From the NCBI GenBank assembly GCA_036250195.1, contig JAVHZZ010000001.1, positions 377,438,707 through 377,502,706 of the forward strand: 64,000 bases of DNA, read 5' to 3'. Shown here piece by piece: positions 43,383-55,591 of this stretch. A program made the translations under genes and the position numbers. Each line of letters starts with the position of its first letter. Within the stretch, counting starts at the first letter, position 1. The notes below the pieces were generated by a model. That model did not search any database. It was given only the letters and a program-made list of their open reading frames with translations, and had not been told where the DNA came from. Source of the DNA: Mixophyes australis (Eukaryota; Chordata; Amphibia; Anura; Limnodynastidae).

Positions 43383-43755
43383 GCGGATTGGATTGACAGA
43401 TTGATGGGAGGGGCTGGGAATGACCTGGCGGTTTGGGTGCATGTTGGCACCAATGACCGCCAGTTCGAGGAAGATGGGGTGTACTAAAGAATGATTTCAG
43501 GGACATAGGTCGCAAACTTAAGGCAAGGACATCCAAGGTAGTATTTTTGGAAATACTACCTGTGCCACGCGCTAGTTCGGGTAGGCAGCGGGAGAATAGG
43601 ATTAATGTAGGCAAATGCTTGGCTAAAAGATTGATGTAGGAAAGAGGGATTGGATTCTTAGAGCACTGGGCTAATTTCTCGGTCAGTTACCATCTTTATT
43701 GTCGAGATGGATTGCACTGTGCTAGGGGAGAGGATGATTAGAAGGTTGGAGGAGA
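43383..43755 (+). pseudogene. CR1 ORF1 esterase (SGNH) remnant
   Basis: The translation gives DLAVWVHVGTNDRQ (SGNH block III), a FRDIGRKLKARTSKVVFLEILPVPRAS stretch, ERGIGFLEHWANF and YCRDGLHC, where the Asp and His of block V lie. These are the esterase blocks known in ORF1 of CR1 elements. Small frame breaks near 43475 and 43640, and the missing N-terminus, make it non-functional. The equivalent of this part lies outside the window for the left copy. Confidence 0.8.
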
Positions 43756-43899
43756 TATTAAATTAGGCTTTGGAGGGGGGCAAGTATTTATGGGATAGAC
43801 ATTGAGAGTAGTAAGGAGGAATTTAACAAGAGTCAAAGGGGTGGACAGGGGGGAAAGGGAAGCATAGCCGATAAGGAGAGGCCCTTGTTAAAGCTAAAA

Positions 43900-44408
43900 G
43901 AAATACCTAAGGGAGGCAATAGACTTAAGTGTAAGCTTGCAAATGCAAGAAGCCTGACAAGTAAAATAGGGGAAATAGAACTAGTAGCAATGAATGAGCA
44001 GTATGATATTACAGGTATTACGGAGTCCTTGTGGGATGATACACATGACTGGGCAGTGAGCTTGGAAGGCTATACTCTCTTCAAGAGGGATAGGGTAAAT
44101 AAAAGGGGAGGATGAGTATGTATTTATATTAAGCCAGAGTTAAAACCAAGTATTCGGGAAGTTAGTTACAAGAATATTGGTGAGAATATAGAGGCATTGT
44201 GGGTTGAAATATCCAGTGAAGGAAAAAGTTCAAAGAAGTTGCTGATAGGGATATGCTATAAAACGCCAGATATTAGTATGATTGAGGAAGCCCAAATTCT
44301 ACAGCAAATTGAAATGGCTACACAACTAGGTCAAGTTTTAATTATGGGGGATTTTAATTATCCGGACATTGATTGAAGTACTGAGACCTGCTGTACAGCT
44401 AGAGGAAA
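43900..44408 (+). pseudogene. CR1 ORF2 endonuclease, right copy
   Basis: The frame at 43885-44115 starts with CKLANARSLTSKIGEIE and YDITGITESLWDD, the N-terminal APE-type nuclease blocks carrying the catalytic Asn and Glu. It runs to GYTLFKRDRVNKRGG and the shared TGA. MGDFNYPDIDW follows before the 954-bp insertion. The C-terminal SDHNMV part lies at 45381-45571. Confidence 0.88.
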
Positions 44409-45362
44409 ATTGAAGAGGTGCAGTTGATAAAGAGTATCAGCTGAACCTAGTAGTATGTGAGGCACTCCTGTCCATATCATTAGTAAATATAAAATCAACT
44501 TTATTGATAATTACGTCTTAAAACAGTTAGATAAGCAAGTGTCATTGAGGTTGGCGAATTAAAAAAATAGAAGTGAAAAAGATAGAGTTATAGTGTTAAG
44601 AAATAAAAACTAGACCCACAGGGAATCCGGTCACAAATTGCTAATAGGCAATATCAGACCAATTGATCTGTTCACCCATATCCCGGCTGGGATTTTCCGT
44701 GATCAATTACCCACCTATATTTGCCTATTGTATACACAGACGCAGTATCCTTGAGATACAGTTATTAACTATTTGAGCCTTTGCTAGTATTGTAATCCAG
44801 TGCTACCTTTAATAAAGCATACCAATTCCCTTTTCCTCTACCATATGTAGTAGAGAACGCAAGAATAGCACATAAGAGTGTCCTACAATCACAAAGACTA
44901 TGTCTTATGAGATACAAAGATAATATTAACCCTATACTGTTATAACGTTGGCTGCGTATATGATCAAGTATTATCTTGGTGAAGACACATAATATCATTA
45001 TTGGTCTTATGACCTAGCAATCATTTAAATATTTCAATTAGAAATAGGACCATTGGTCATAGAATTAAGCTACAATATTGATCTAACACTTAACACTTAA
45101 TGATTGCGACCGGCTTCCCTATGGGTCTAGTTTTTATTTCTTAACACTATATCTCTATCTTTTTCACTTCTATTTTTTTAATTCGCCGACCTCAATGACA
45201 CTTGGTTATCTAACTGTTTTAAGACGTAATTATAAATAAAGTTGATTTTATATTTACTAATGATATGGACAGGAGTGCCTCACATACTAGTAGGTTCAGC
45301 TGATACTGAAGTGAGGTTTGTCCTTACCTTGAGCGGATTGGTTTACGCCCCCTTTTTTTCCT
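44409..45362. mobile_element. Long-inverted-repeat element, right copy
   Basis: Same element as 349-1302, with the same 18-bp flanking duplication (44391-44408 and 45363-45380). The arms remain nearly perfect complements. Confidence 0.7.
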
Positions 45363-45571
45363 CTGTACAGCTAGAGGAAACGGGTTTCTGAGCACTCTAA
45401 AAGACCATTACATGTCCCAATTAGTAGAGGAACCAACTAGGACTATACTGAACCTAGTAATAACAAATAATGTAGACGTAATATCAAATATTCAAGTAAG
45501 GGAACACTTGGGAAACAGTGATCATAATATGGTCTCATTTGAAATTAGTTTCCATAAGCAATGGTATAAGG

Positions 45572-46271
45572 CAGTGATGGCTAACCTTTTCGGCTTGGTG
45601 TGTCAAAAATCAGAAAAAAGTGTAGCCTTCCTCGGGTCGCGTGTCACTTAAAAAAAAAAATATATATATATATATAATTTAATAAAAATATAAATATAAA
45701 ACAACACTACATAAGATTGCTTGTGGCCAGCCACCAGCAATGTTATGTAGTGTTTTTATTAATAGACAAAAGACTCCATTTCTGGTGAGCCTGCAGGGTA
45801 TGCAGAGCTGTGTGATTATATATAAATATTGTATTATAGGATAAAAAAAAACTTTTTTAATCCTATAATACAATATTTATATATAATGAGACAGCTCTGC
45901 ATACCCTGCAGGCTCACCAGAAATGGAGTCTTTTGTCTACAAATAAAAACACTACATAACATTGCTGTTGGCCAGTATCTGAGGCTATTTTACTATTAAA
46001 TATTATAAATAGCTTTTACAAGCCCTACCGTGCTCCAGGGAAGCGCGCCATTGAAGTAATGCCGGAAGATATACACAAGGGAGGAGCTGCTGCGACCGCG
46101 CGTGCGCAGCAGCTCCATTTCGCCGACGGGGAAATGTACAGCAGCCGCGGCGCTGTCAAAGAAGCGTCCGCGGTTGCTGTACAGAAAAAATATTTGGTAT
46201 GTTTAAAACAGGCAGTTTGCCAAAATCGCCTGGCGTGTCAGTCAAACTGTGTCATAGGTTAGCCATCACGG
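45572..46271. mobile_element. hAT MITE, right copy
   Basis: Same element as 1512-2211, with the GTATAAGG target duplication at 45564-45571 and 46272-46279. The central palindrome and the GC-rich palindromes are retained. It differs by a few substitutions and by the A/TA run lengths. Confidence 0.85.
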
Positions 46272-46279
46272 GTATAAGG

Positions 46280-48138
46280 GATCAACTAGGACTTTAAACT
46301 TTAGAAAGGCAAAATTTAATATGCTAAAAGAGTCTATAAAGTGCATATACTGGGATAAAGTTTTTGAAGGAAAAAAAACGGAAGAAAAGTGGGCTGTCTT
46401 TAAAATATTGTTGAAAACATACACATATAAGTTAATTCCTATGGGAAATAAATGTAAAAGAATTAAGTCTAAACCAATGTGGCTAAATAAAAAGGTAAGG
46501 GAAGAAATGCAAAGGAAGAAACGTGCATTTAAATTGTTTAAGTCTGAAGGGTCTGAGGAGTCCTTCCGTAGGTGCAAGGAATGTAATAAAACATGCAAAA
46601 AGAAAATTAGATTGGCTAAATTAGAAAATGAAAAACAAGTTGCAAAACAAAGAAAGACAAAGCCCAAAAAGTTTTTTAAGTTTATAAATGGCAAAAGGAT
46701 TAAAAAATATAATATAGGACCCTTAAGAAGTGAGATGGGTGAATTGATAAATGATACTAAGGAAAAATCAGAGGTATTAAACACTATATTTTCTTCAGTA
46801 TTTACTAGACAGGAACAAATGGTAGGAATAATACATAAAATTGGAAATGAAACCATACCATTAACTAATACTTGGCTGACAGAGGAAGAAGTCCAAAGGC
46901 AACTGAAGAATATTATAAAGCTCCAGATCCAGATGGCATACACCCAAGGGTTCTTATGGAACTAAACTCAGAAATAGCTAGACCGCTATTCTTAATTTTC
47001 ATACATTCAATCTCATCAGGCTCACTACCAAGAGATTGGCGAATAGCAGATGTGGTGCCATTGTTTAAAAAGGGGACAACATCACAAACAGGGAATTATA
47101 GACCTGTAAGCCTGACATCAATAATTGGGAAACTACTGGAAGGTATATTAAGGGATAGTATTCAGGATTACTTGGTGCGCAATAAGATTATTAGTGGGAA
47201 TCAGCATGGATTTGTGAGGGATAGGTCATGTCAAACTAATCTAATTAGTTTCTATGAGGAAGATAGTGGGAAGTTAGACCATAGCAACACAGTAGAAGTG
47301 GTTTACTTAGATTTTGCAAAGGCCTTTGATACAGTGCCACACAAGAGGATAGTTTACAAAATAAGTGAACTGGTTCTATGAAACAACATTTGTAATTGGA
47401 TCGAAAACTGGTTAGAGAATAGGGAACAGAGAGTTGTGATAAATAGAACATTTTCTAATTGGTCAAAAGTTTTAGATGGAGTATCTCAAGGTTCCGTGCT
47501 GGGGCCACTCCTTTTAATATATTTATTAATGACCTTGGTTATGGTTTAGAGAGTAAACTTTCCTTTTTTGCAGACACTAAACTCTGTAAGGTAATAAAAT
47601 CAGAGCAAGATGTAGCTTCTCTACAGAGGGATTTAAATAAACTGGAGGATTGGGCGGCCAAATGGAATATGAGGTTTAACATAGATAAATGTAAGGTTAT
47701 GCATTTAGGGATCAAACACAAGCACGCAATCTATAAACTAAATAGGATTACTTTAGGGGGAATCTATAATGGAAAAGGATTTGGGAGTGCTCATAGACAG
47801 TAGAATTAGCAATAGTGCTCAATGTCAAGCAGCAACTGCAAGGGCAAATAAAGTATTGGCATGCATAAAAAGGGGCATAGGTGCAAGGAAGACAGTGTAA
47901 TTTTGCCACTGTATAAATCGTTGGTAAGACCTCATCTTGAATATGGAGTACAGTTCTGGGCACCACTCTATAAATAAGATATTTTGGAACTAGAAAGAGT
48001 TCAGAGAAGGGCAACAAAATTGATAAAGGGAATGGAGTCATTAAGTTATGAGGAAAGGTTAGCCAGTTTAGGCATGTTTACTTTAGAAAAGAGGCGTCTA
48101 AGAGGAGATATGATTACTATGTACAAATGCATTAACAG
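46280..48138 (+). pseudogene. CR1 ORF2 reverse transcriptase, right copy
   Basis: Frames 46321-46965, 46872-47381 and 47459-47803 repeat the left copy with few residue changes. NGKRI replaces the left copy's NLKRI. The defective FADTKL motif and the frameshifts are the same. Confidence 0.9.
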
Positions 48139-48533
48139 CATGTGGCATTGTCATTGACATCATCATTTACACACCGAGACGAGGAGAGCTTCAGGTCTGT
48201 GTTATACCGCCATCTTCAGTCTGGACAAGAGAGATTTTGCAAGTCAGACATGGAGCTACCTTAAATTTCAGATAAGTCTTCATTATCAATACCCATTCTA
48301 AGAGTTTTTAATTGGTATTTGAAAATAAACTGTTTGTAAGATTTCACACACTTGTGGCAGTCTTTTGACTTGTGTTTATTTGTAGCGCAAGACGAGGAAC
48401 TTGTCCACAGATAAGCCTAATATTTATTTATTAATGTACGCTGCTATTCAGTTGATTAAATCTGGCATTATTTAACATACTACACTATGAGCACCCCTTT
48501 CCTCAGTTGCAGTAATGATATATATACATAGAC

Positions 48534-48571
<38 letters not shown>

Positions 48572-48667
48572 TTCTAAATTTCCACTTCTACTATTAATAT
48601 ACAGTAGTGCTACAGAATTTAGATTATATAAATAAATGTTGTTGATGATGATAATAATGATGATATA
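48139..48667. other. Unassigned sequence and TA tract, right copy
   Basis: Corresponds to 4079-4617. The TA run (about 48535-48568) and a GAT/AAT triplet stretch are shorter than on the left. Confidence 0.5.
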
Positions 48668-49236
48668 CAGTTGTTGGACAATGAATTAGGATTTTTTTTA
48701 GTTTCTTGTAACGTTTTGATAAAATAATGGCAAATACACATAATTAGTACTTTATATAAACTTATATTTTTATTTAACAGCTTATTGGGCCACTCTTGGC
48801 TTTGATAACGGCCTTTACTCGGCGCGACATGCTCTCAATGTGTTTCTTAGCTAACTCTTTGATTCTATCATCATTATGCCAAACCTGAATCAGTCGTTCA
48901 ATCAGCTGTCGCTTCATTGTACAGACAATTTCACTGATTGAATCTTTCATCTCCATCCAAATGTTTTCAATTGGATTCATGTCTGGACTATTTCCAGGCC
49001 AGTTAAAACAGGGATGTAATTTCTACGAAGGTGCTCTAATACCACCTTTGCTGTATGGCATAGCGCCCCATATTACATGACTATACTATAGACTATATAG
49101 ACTATAAATAGTGTAAATAAATATTATAAATAGACTATAAATCAGAACGTATTTACTATATATTAACTATTTTTGAGGTACAAACCTTAAAAATACACAA
49201 AAGTTAAAAAATGTCTAATTCATTGTCCAACCACTG
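48668..49236 (-). mobile_element. Tc1/mariner remnant, right copy
   Basis: TA flanks at 48666-48667 and 49237-49238. Both TIRs are better preserved than on the left: CAGTTGTTGGACAATGAATT and, inverted, CAGTGGTTGGACAATGAATT. The transposase C-terminus is at 48774-49018 on the minus strand, with MNPIENIW. Confidence 0.85.
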
Positions 49237-49238
49237 TA

Positions 49239-50830
49239 TATGATGCAGGTGCTGCTGTGCAAATGCGCATGCGTCAGGATAGGCATCTCCCAGCAAGCTC
49301 CACTACTGCTGTGGATAGTCCAGGGGAGGAGTAAGGCCAGCCCAGTGTATATGCCTGCTCAAAGGGAGAGACAAAGGCACAAAAACAGAGGGGCAGAGTC
49401 CTAGGGTTTGAAGAGATATCTGAGGGAGATGTCTGGAAAACAGAGAAGCTGAGGGAGGAAGATACCAAGTTTGTGAGAGGGGAGAAACCTGAGTTGTAGC
49501 AAACACAGACAGTAGCAAAGCAGTGAGAGAGAGTGTCAGGATGAGAGCATAAATCTGATATGCTGAAATAGAATATTGGATGTCAGGACCCAAAATAAAT
49601 CGTTGCATGAATACCTAAATTAACCTGATCTTCAATTCAGATAAATGTGTGACCAAATGAGCCCAAGAACAGGTAATTGAATTAGGTAAACCCTTTGTGC
49701 AGAGACCAGCTTAAGATATGCAGATCACAGACATCCATTGTATTTGATCCTGTATTTCCCTAGCTAATGGACTTCCTTTCAATAGGGTTATAAACACAAA
49801 CTAACCCCTAGGTGTAAATTGGAGAGCCAGATGCCTAGGTGAGGATCTTGGAGACTCTTGTATAAAACCTCTATGGTCTTTATGCCAGTATATAGAAATG
49901 TGAACTTGAAAGGAAATTAATTAATTTTTCATATTTTGGGAAATCTGGATGCCACCCCGTACTGAGGGGCAAACACCACAAAAGGGTCTTGAAACATAGA
50001 TACCAACTACACAGGGAACAGCCATAGGCACATGTATTTCAGGATGAGATTGGATATTGCTGTAATGCCATTATGTTTGGTATTTAAACGTGCGGGAGAG
50101 TATGACTGGTTTATTGAGGGGGGTGTTATTTCTCTGAGATAGATCTGTGAAGAATTACCAACAGGTCAAAACTTAGGAATAGTTTGACCAAACCTGAGGT
50201 AACACCCAGAGGACATTTCCGCCCCTACATTAGCATTCACACTGCCCCTGTGAATGCCGTCCCATTTGATGTTGTTCCCACAAATGTTGTAGTTGTTACT
50301 GATCTTGGATGGTTAAATTCTCAGTATGTTCCCGCAAATGTTGTTCCTACTATCTCTAATTCTGTTACACCGTGTGACTCAGCCTAGGTAGTATGGGATG
50401 ATGCTGAACCTGTCAATGATGTGACTTTGTGTAAAGAACCTGAAATGTTCTGTGATCATTTTGCATCTGGTGCTGTGCTAGTGAAATGTGATGATGAGAA
50501 GCTGATAAGTGCCAGTGTGGGACAGTATATTGGGGTCCTATTGCCCATAACCAATAGGTGGTGGCTGTACCTGAAGTGTCTGGGGGTGTGAGAGCGCTGT
50601 GTTTAGGGGCGATTCCGTAGGTCCAAAACCTGTGTGATAGGTGAGAGAGACTGCGGGCTGAAATCGTGTGTGACCTCATACAGCAAACACCCTGAAGTCA
50701 CGGCAGATAGGAGCGTGTTCGTGACAGAGAGATACTGTAAAGAGAGAAAAAACAGGAGTCTGAAGCTGCCATTTAAGACAGAGTGGAAAACTGCAGCCAT
50801 TGAAGGGAAGTTCAAACCAGGAGCTATGTT
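49239..50830 (+). mobile_element. LTR-retrotransposon debris, right copy, with internal deletion
   Basis: It contains the putative 5' LTR start at 49534 (TGTCAGGATGAGAGC), which the left copy lacks. The coding remnant 50184-50387 ends at a TAG that is a CAG codon in the left copy. At about 50510-50519, GTGCCAGTGT joins sequence equivalent to 6407 and 8115 of the left copy, removing 1717 bp that include the polypurine tract. Confidence 0.5.
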
Positions 50831-50935
50831 GTGAAGCAATTGCAGATAATGTACTTATATTGCATATTTGCTGGTGGATTGAAATACTACTGAACAAATT
50901 AGAGATAGTGTGGGGAGCAGGGCTGCCATCAGAAA

Positions 50936-51290
50936 CTGTGCGGCCCAGTACTAATTAATCTGGTGGCCCCCCCCCCTTGGTCCATTACTAATTAATCTGG
51001 CGGGGCCCCCCTCCCCATACATGTCCCCTCCTCCCCATTAATATGCACCCCTCCATCTTCGCCATACATGCGCCCCCTATCCCTCATCACAGTACATTCC
51101 CCCTCACTCCCTCATCACAGTAAATGTCCCCCTCTCCACCCCACAGTTAATGTCCCCCTCTCTCCCCCCACGGTTAATGTCCCCCTCTCTCCCCCCCCAA
51201 TCACAGTTAAGGTCCCCTTCTTCCCCCACAGTTAATGTCTCCCTCTCTCCCCCCCCCCCCCCCATGGTTAATGTCCCCCTCTACTATTCA
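50936..51290. repeat. C-rich low-complexity block, right copy
   Basis: Counterpart of 8540-8935, with fewer tandem units and different C-run lengths. Confidence 0.85.
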
Positions 51291-51455
51291 ACCACTCAGA
51301 GCAGAGAGAACAGTCTATATACTACAATACTGAAATCTGAGAATTTCTTACTGTATTCCAGTCCATTGCCTGGGAAGAAATTTATTTTTCAATTAATTAC
51401 TGAGACCTAGATCATATTTGTATTGGCAAAAAAACACATTAGATACTGACTATGG

Positions 51456-52511
51456 TTCTATAGAAACTTGCAGTACATCTATTGCTAGGGGCAGAAGCCG
51501 CTGTATTGCTATGAACTTTAATGGTGACCCCGCCCCTTAAAAAAGTCAGTCTGCTGTGACAGAATAGATGCAAACCCACAGAATAGCACAGAGCCGCTGA
51601 TGACACTCACAGATTCAGTGCAACGGTGCAGAGAAGAGACATGTAACTGTTCTGCTTAGGGGATGGTTTATATTTCAGGCTATATACTCATCAGTGTTTT
51701 TCTGTAACTGCTGTTTCAGGAATACATTTTTCATTTCAAATACTCTTTCTGGTTACATTCCATACATATCATTACATTGCACGCAGTGTGTGTTATATAA
51801 GACTTCTAGTACTCTAGACTTTGAATGCTTATTAGTCATCATTAATCCCCCTTTTAGTTGGTCCAGAATATTTTATAGAGTTAGCATGAGTGCTGGAAAT
51901 TAAAAGGTGATTAATGTTGTTTAACTGAGAAAACAGTTTTGTGCAAAGCTCAATTTTGAAGGTAAATTTGCCTGCTAAAAAGGGATCATGGCATTGAACA
52001 ATTTTTTGGGCCAAGTGTGCTCTGTACATTTATTTTTTACCTTCAATTATACATTGTCATTGTGAAGCTACCCCACTTGTTTGAACATTAAAAGCCAATT
52101 TACCATGAATTACAAATATAATGCCATACTCCTCTTTGCATAGAGTTATGCCTTCAAATTTTAATAGGAGTCATTTTTTTTTACACAGAAATGAAGCAGT
52201 ACGACCTTTGATTACACCCATCCCAATGCATCATGGCGGGTGTCTAGGTGTAATCCTGGGATCCCACTGCACGATAGGGACCTGAGTTGAGAGCTTGAGT
52301 TTGGAAATGGAGAGTGGTAAGTCTGCAATAAAGTGCAATGTCGGTTTTTATCTGGCTAACCTCACTTTTTGGTAAGGGGGACATTTATATTTTCATTAGC
52401 GATCCATTATACCACAGAATAGTAAGAATATACTTACACTGGCCCTTTTTCTTTTATAACTAATCCACATCTACATCTAGAAGTTGTTGTATTTATTAAT
52501 ATTTTTACCTG
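51456..52511 (+). repeat. R repeat, first copy, right duplication
   Basis: Counterpart of 9103-10160, with scattered substitutions only. Confidence 0.6.
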
Positions 52512-52709
52512 CTTTGACTTAAAAAAAATGTGTACCTGTATGTCACCTACTTTAAGGTCATTCTCTTTAAATGACCGGCAGTGTTGGAAATGGGAGTGTT
52601 GTATTGCTTAATGGGAAATATATGCATAGGTATTGCAAGTGCTATAAAATGGTTAACAGTTGATGTTCAACCATGAAATGACTCCCGAAACAATAACTAA
52701 AATCTTACA

Positions 52710-53104
52710 ATTAAGTAAAGGACACAGACACCAGAGTTTGTCAAATTAGAAGTCAAGTTTATTAACATGAGGAAACATAAGGTGGAGGAGAAAGCATAAG
52801 CAGGTTAGAACCAATTCCCATTTTATCACAATGAGTGTCACTTACCATTTCGATATAAACAAAATGGGGTACATTTTCCTCCCAAGGGCGCACCCTTACA
52901 ACAACTGGGTATCCATAAACTCTAGGCCTTAGAGGACTTCAGAGCTGACAGAAAGCAACAAACAAACCCGCTCCGAGGGTGCCTGTAACTGAAACCAAAG
53001 CCTGACACTTCCAAGTAATACAGACTCTTCAGCTAAATAACATAACTAATTTGTGCCCATCAGGTACTGGCCTCTGGCTGCTAATGCTTTCCCGCCACAC
53101 CCGG
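52710..53104 (-). mobile_element. Putative DIRS/Ngaro-like 3' end, right copy
   Basis: Counterpart of 10360-10754, including the minus-strand AATAAA near 52757. Confidence 0.35.
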
Positions 53105-54625
53105 GGGTAAATGTATCAAGGTCCGATTACAGTATTATGGATTTTCCAACGCTGTTGTGGGAAACCCCTAATACTATAAATAGACCCCGCGCAAGAGCTA
53201 AGTTCATTGCGTATCGGAGCTTCTACAGTGTATAAGCTGTTTGCGGCGTCTGTCATATTTTTTTATTTTTTGCAAGCAAGCTAGTTCCGGATTGGATTTT
53301 ACAAATATGGGGCCCTTCTGGCTGAAGATAAGAAAACTGCAATCAAAAAGGGGGCCCTCCTGGTAAGAAGAACAGAAGAATTTTCCAACCATGGACTATT
53401 GGATACAAATTTATTTAGGATATTTGCAAGCCGGACTATTGGAATTACAAATTTATTTGGGACATGGTCAAGCAGGGACCTTGGATACAATTATATTTGG
53501 GACATTACAAGCCGGACTTTGGATACAAATTTGTTTGGGACTTGGTTTACAAATATTTTAGGATTAAAAGCTGCTGACGACAGATGAAAACATCACTGCT
53601 GAGCATATTGGGGATTTATTATTTTTAATAACATTATGTGGTGTAAATGAGGTTGTTAAGTGTCTTTATTGGGGTTTTAATATTTTTATTAAATGTATGT
53701 GGTTTGAATGAGGGAGTTGTGGTTTTTTAAACTTTTTATTTTGTGGAACTACATGTGTCAGCAAGCCATGGATGTCAGGGCATGTTGGCACTTGTGGTTC
53801 TCCAAGTGCCAACATGCCCTGGCTGCCATGGGTATGCTGGTGCTTGTAGTTATACAAGCATCAGCATGCCCACAGTTTATGGCACCCTGGCTGGCTAGGA
53901 CTTGTAGTTCCACAAAACAAAATGGCGCCTGTTCATTTTTTTACATTTATATCTCCGTTATTACCGTACACCTGCCGCCCAGGGGTGTGGAAAGAGCCCT
54001 AATGCTTTCAGCACTGGGCTGGTTGTCCCTAGAGGACCCCACTCCCTTGGAATCCAACCCATTGCTAAACAGCCTGGGGTTGGTTGTCATTATGGCACCC
54101 CTGTGTGTGTCCCCTTGCTATAGTGCCACCCACCCCAGGCTAGTTTGCCTAGTGCTGTTTGTATGAAAAAAAGGGGGGGGGGTCCCACGCTATTTTTTTC
54201 CCCGATTTTCACGTAACCAGCAGTAGGCTGGCAGCACTAGGGTTAAAAGTGCTCGGGCTGGGGGACCCCACACTTTTTTTTTTTACTTTTATCTATTTTT
54301 AACACTTTTGACAGCCGCCGGACCTCCAGCTCTATAGGCAGGGACAATGCAACAGTGATATGTTTACTAAACACGCTGCTAGGATGCAGCGTGTTGTATC
54401 TGGTAATTTTTAAAGCAAAGCAAGAGTTTGCTTAATTGCAGCTTCATACATTTGAGACTTGTATAGCCAGAGTGGCAAACAGTCGGTAGTTTTTGGAAAT
54501 AGCGATTTTGACAGAAACACATCTCTGGCAATTTTATATGAAATCTCAGGTTCATACATCTGCGAGTTTGAACTCTCCAGAGAAAATCGCTGGATTTGCA
54601 AAATCGCACCTTGATACATTTACCC
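53105..54625. mobile_element. Non-autonomous DNA transposon with ZNF143-like motifs, right copy
   Basis: Counterpart of 10755-12220. It is longer by a 28-bp TTTTAATATTTTTATT-type insert at about 53676 and by extra sequence at about 54183-54220, which may be the ancestral state. The GGACTTGTAGTTCC motif persists at about 53898. Confidence 0.7.
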
Positions 54626-54639
54626 ACAGGTGTTGTAAG

Positions 54640-55475
54640 GGACCAAGGCCTGTCACCATACTTAACAAAACCTCCTCAAACTCTCATAAACATGCTCAAC
54701 AAACATGACTAGACCTTCTTCCGTCAAGTGCTCATCATCGAGCCTAAAAAAATGCGGAAAGCTCAATCCGTATACCACCGATGGACCGCACAAATGGGAA
54801 ACAACTGAATTTACCATTCTCTGCATCTTTTCCATCACTCTAACAGCAGAAAAAAATCCAGCAAACCAGTTCAGAAATAATATAAGTCCAGCAGATAAAA
54901 AAATATGAGGTCATCTGGATACCAAGCTGCCATATGAGCTTTAATTCTCAAAATCAGACCAATCGAAGTGCTATGGCCAAAATCATTACCTCATAAATGA
55001 ATGACAACATAATGAGGGGCACCTCTCTTAGCTATTTCCTTATGAAAGAGAGCCTGAAAACCAGATCAAAGCAGACCCCTCTGCCCCAACCAGACAGGAA
55101 AGAAGTGCCCTCTGCCAAATGAAAAAAAGCAGCCAAATGCACAAGAGAATGGCCAATCACCCATATCTCAATTGGCTCCATTGACCGTAGCCGAAACGTC
55201 ACAACCCGATAATTAGAGCAGATGGAAAAACCAACAGCAAAAAGGGGCATGGAACATAAATGGGAACAATCCACCCAAGTGGCAAGAGAGGAGAACAAGA
55301 AGGTATAAAAAAAAAAAGAGAGCTGAGAATCAGCAAGAGAAAAAACAGCCAGAGAGAGAGAGAGGAACGGGTAACACAGACGAAGGTAAAAACCACATAA
55401 AACCTCAGGAGCCAATAGCCAATCAGGCTCCCATATTTGAGGAACAATTAGGTAAAATCCCTTCGCGCCCTGCAT
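54640..55475 (-). pseudogene. SGNH-like hydrolase fragment, right copy
   Basis: Counterpart of 12240-13080. The frame 55475-55032 again reads IWVIGHSLVH; the stop before GNDFG and the frameshift before DEHLTEEG are shared, so the defects predate the duplication. Confidence 0.6.
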
Positions 55476-55591
55476 ACAAACGCAACAAGCGACCGAAGTC
55501 CTGTGTCACCAGAAGCCAAAAAAAGGAGAGAGAGAAAAGCAGAAGACCATGAAATCATGTCAGTAGAGAAGGCTGAACATACCATACCATA

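Larger units (their letters stand above)
43383..48138 (+). mobile_element. CR1-type LINE, right copy, 5'-truncated
   Basis: It starts inside the ORF1 esterase and fuses directly to Penelope-like sequence at about 43380, the 5' truncation typical of LINE insertion. It has the same two insertions as the left copy (44409-45362 and 45572-46271) and the same stops and frameshifts. CR1 sequence ends near 48138. Confidence 0.9.
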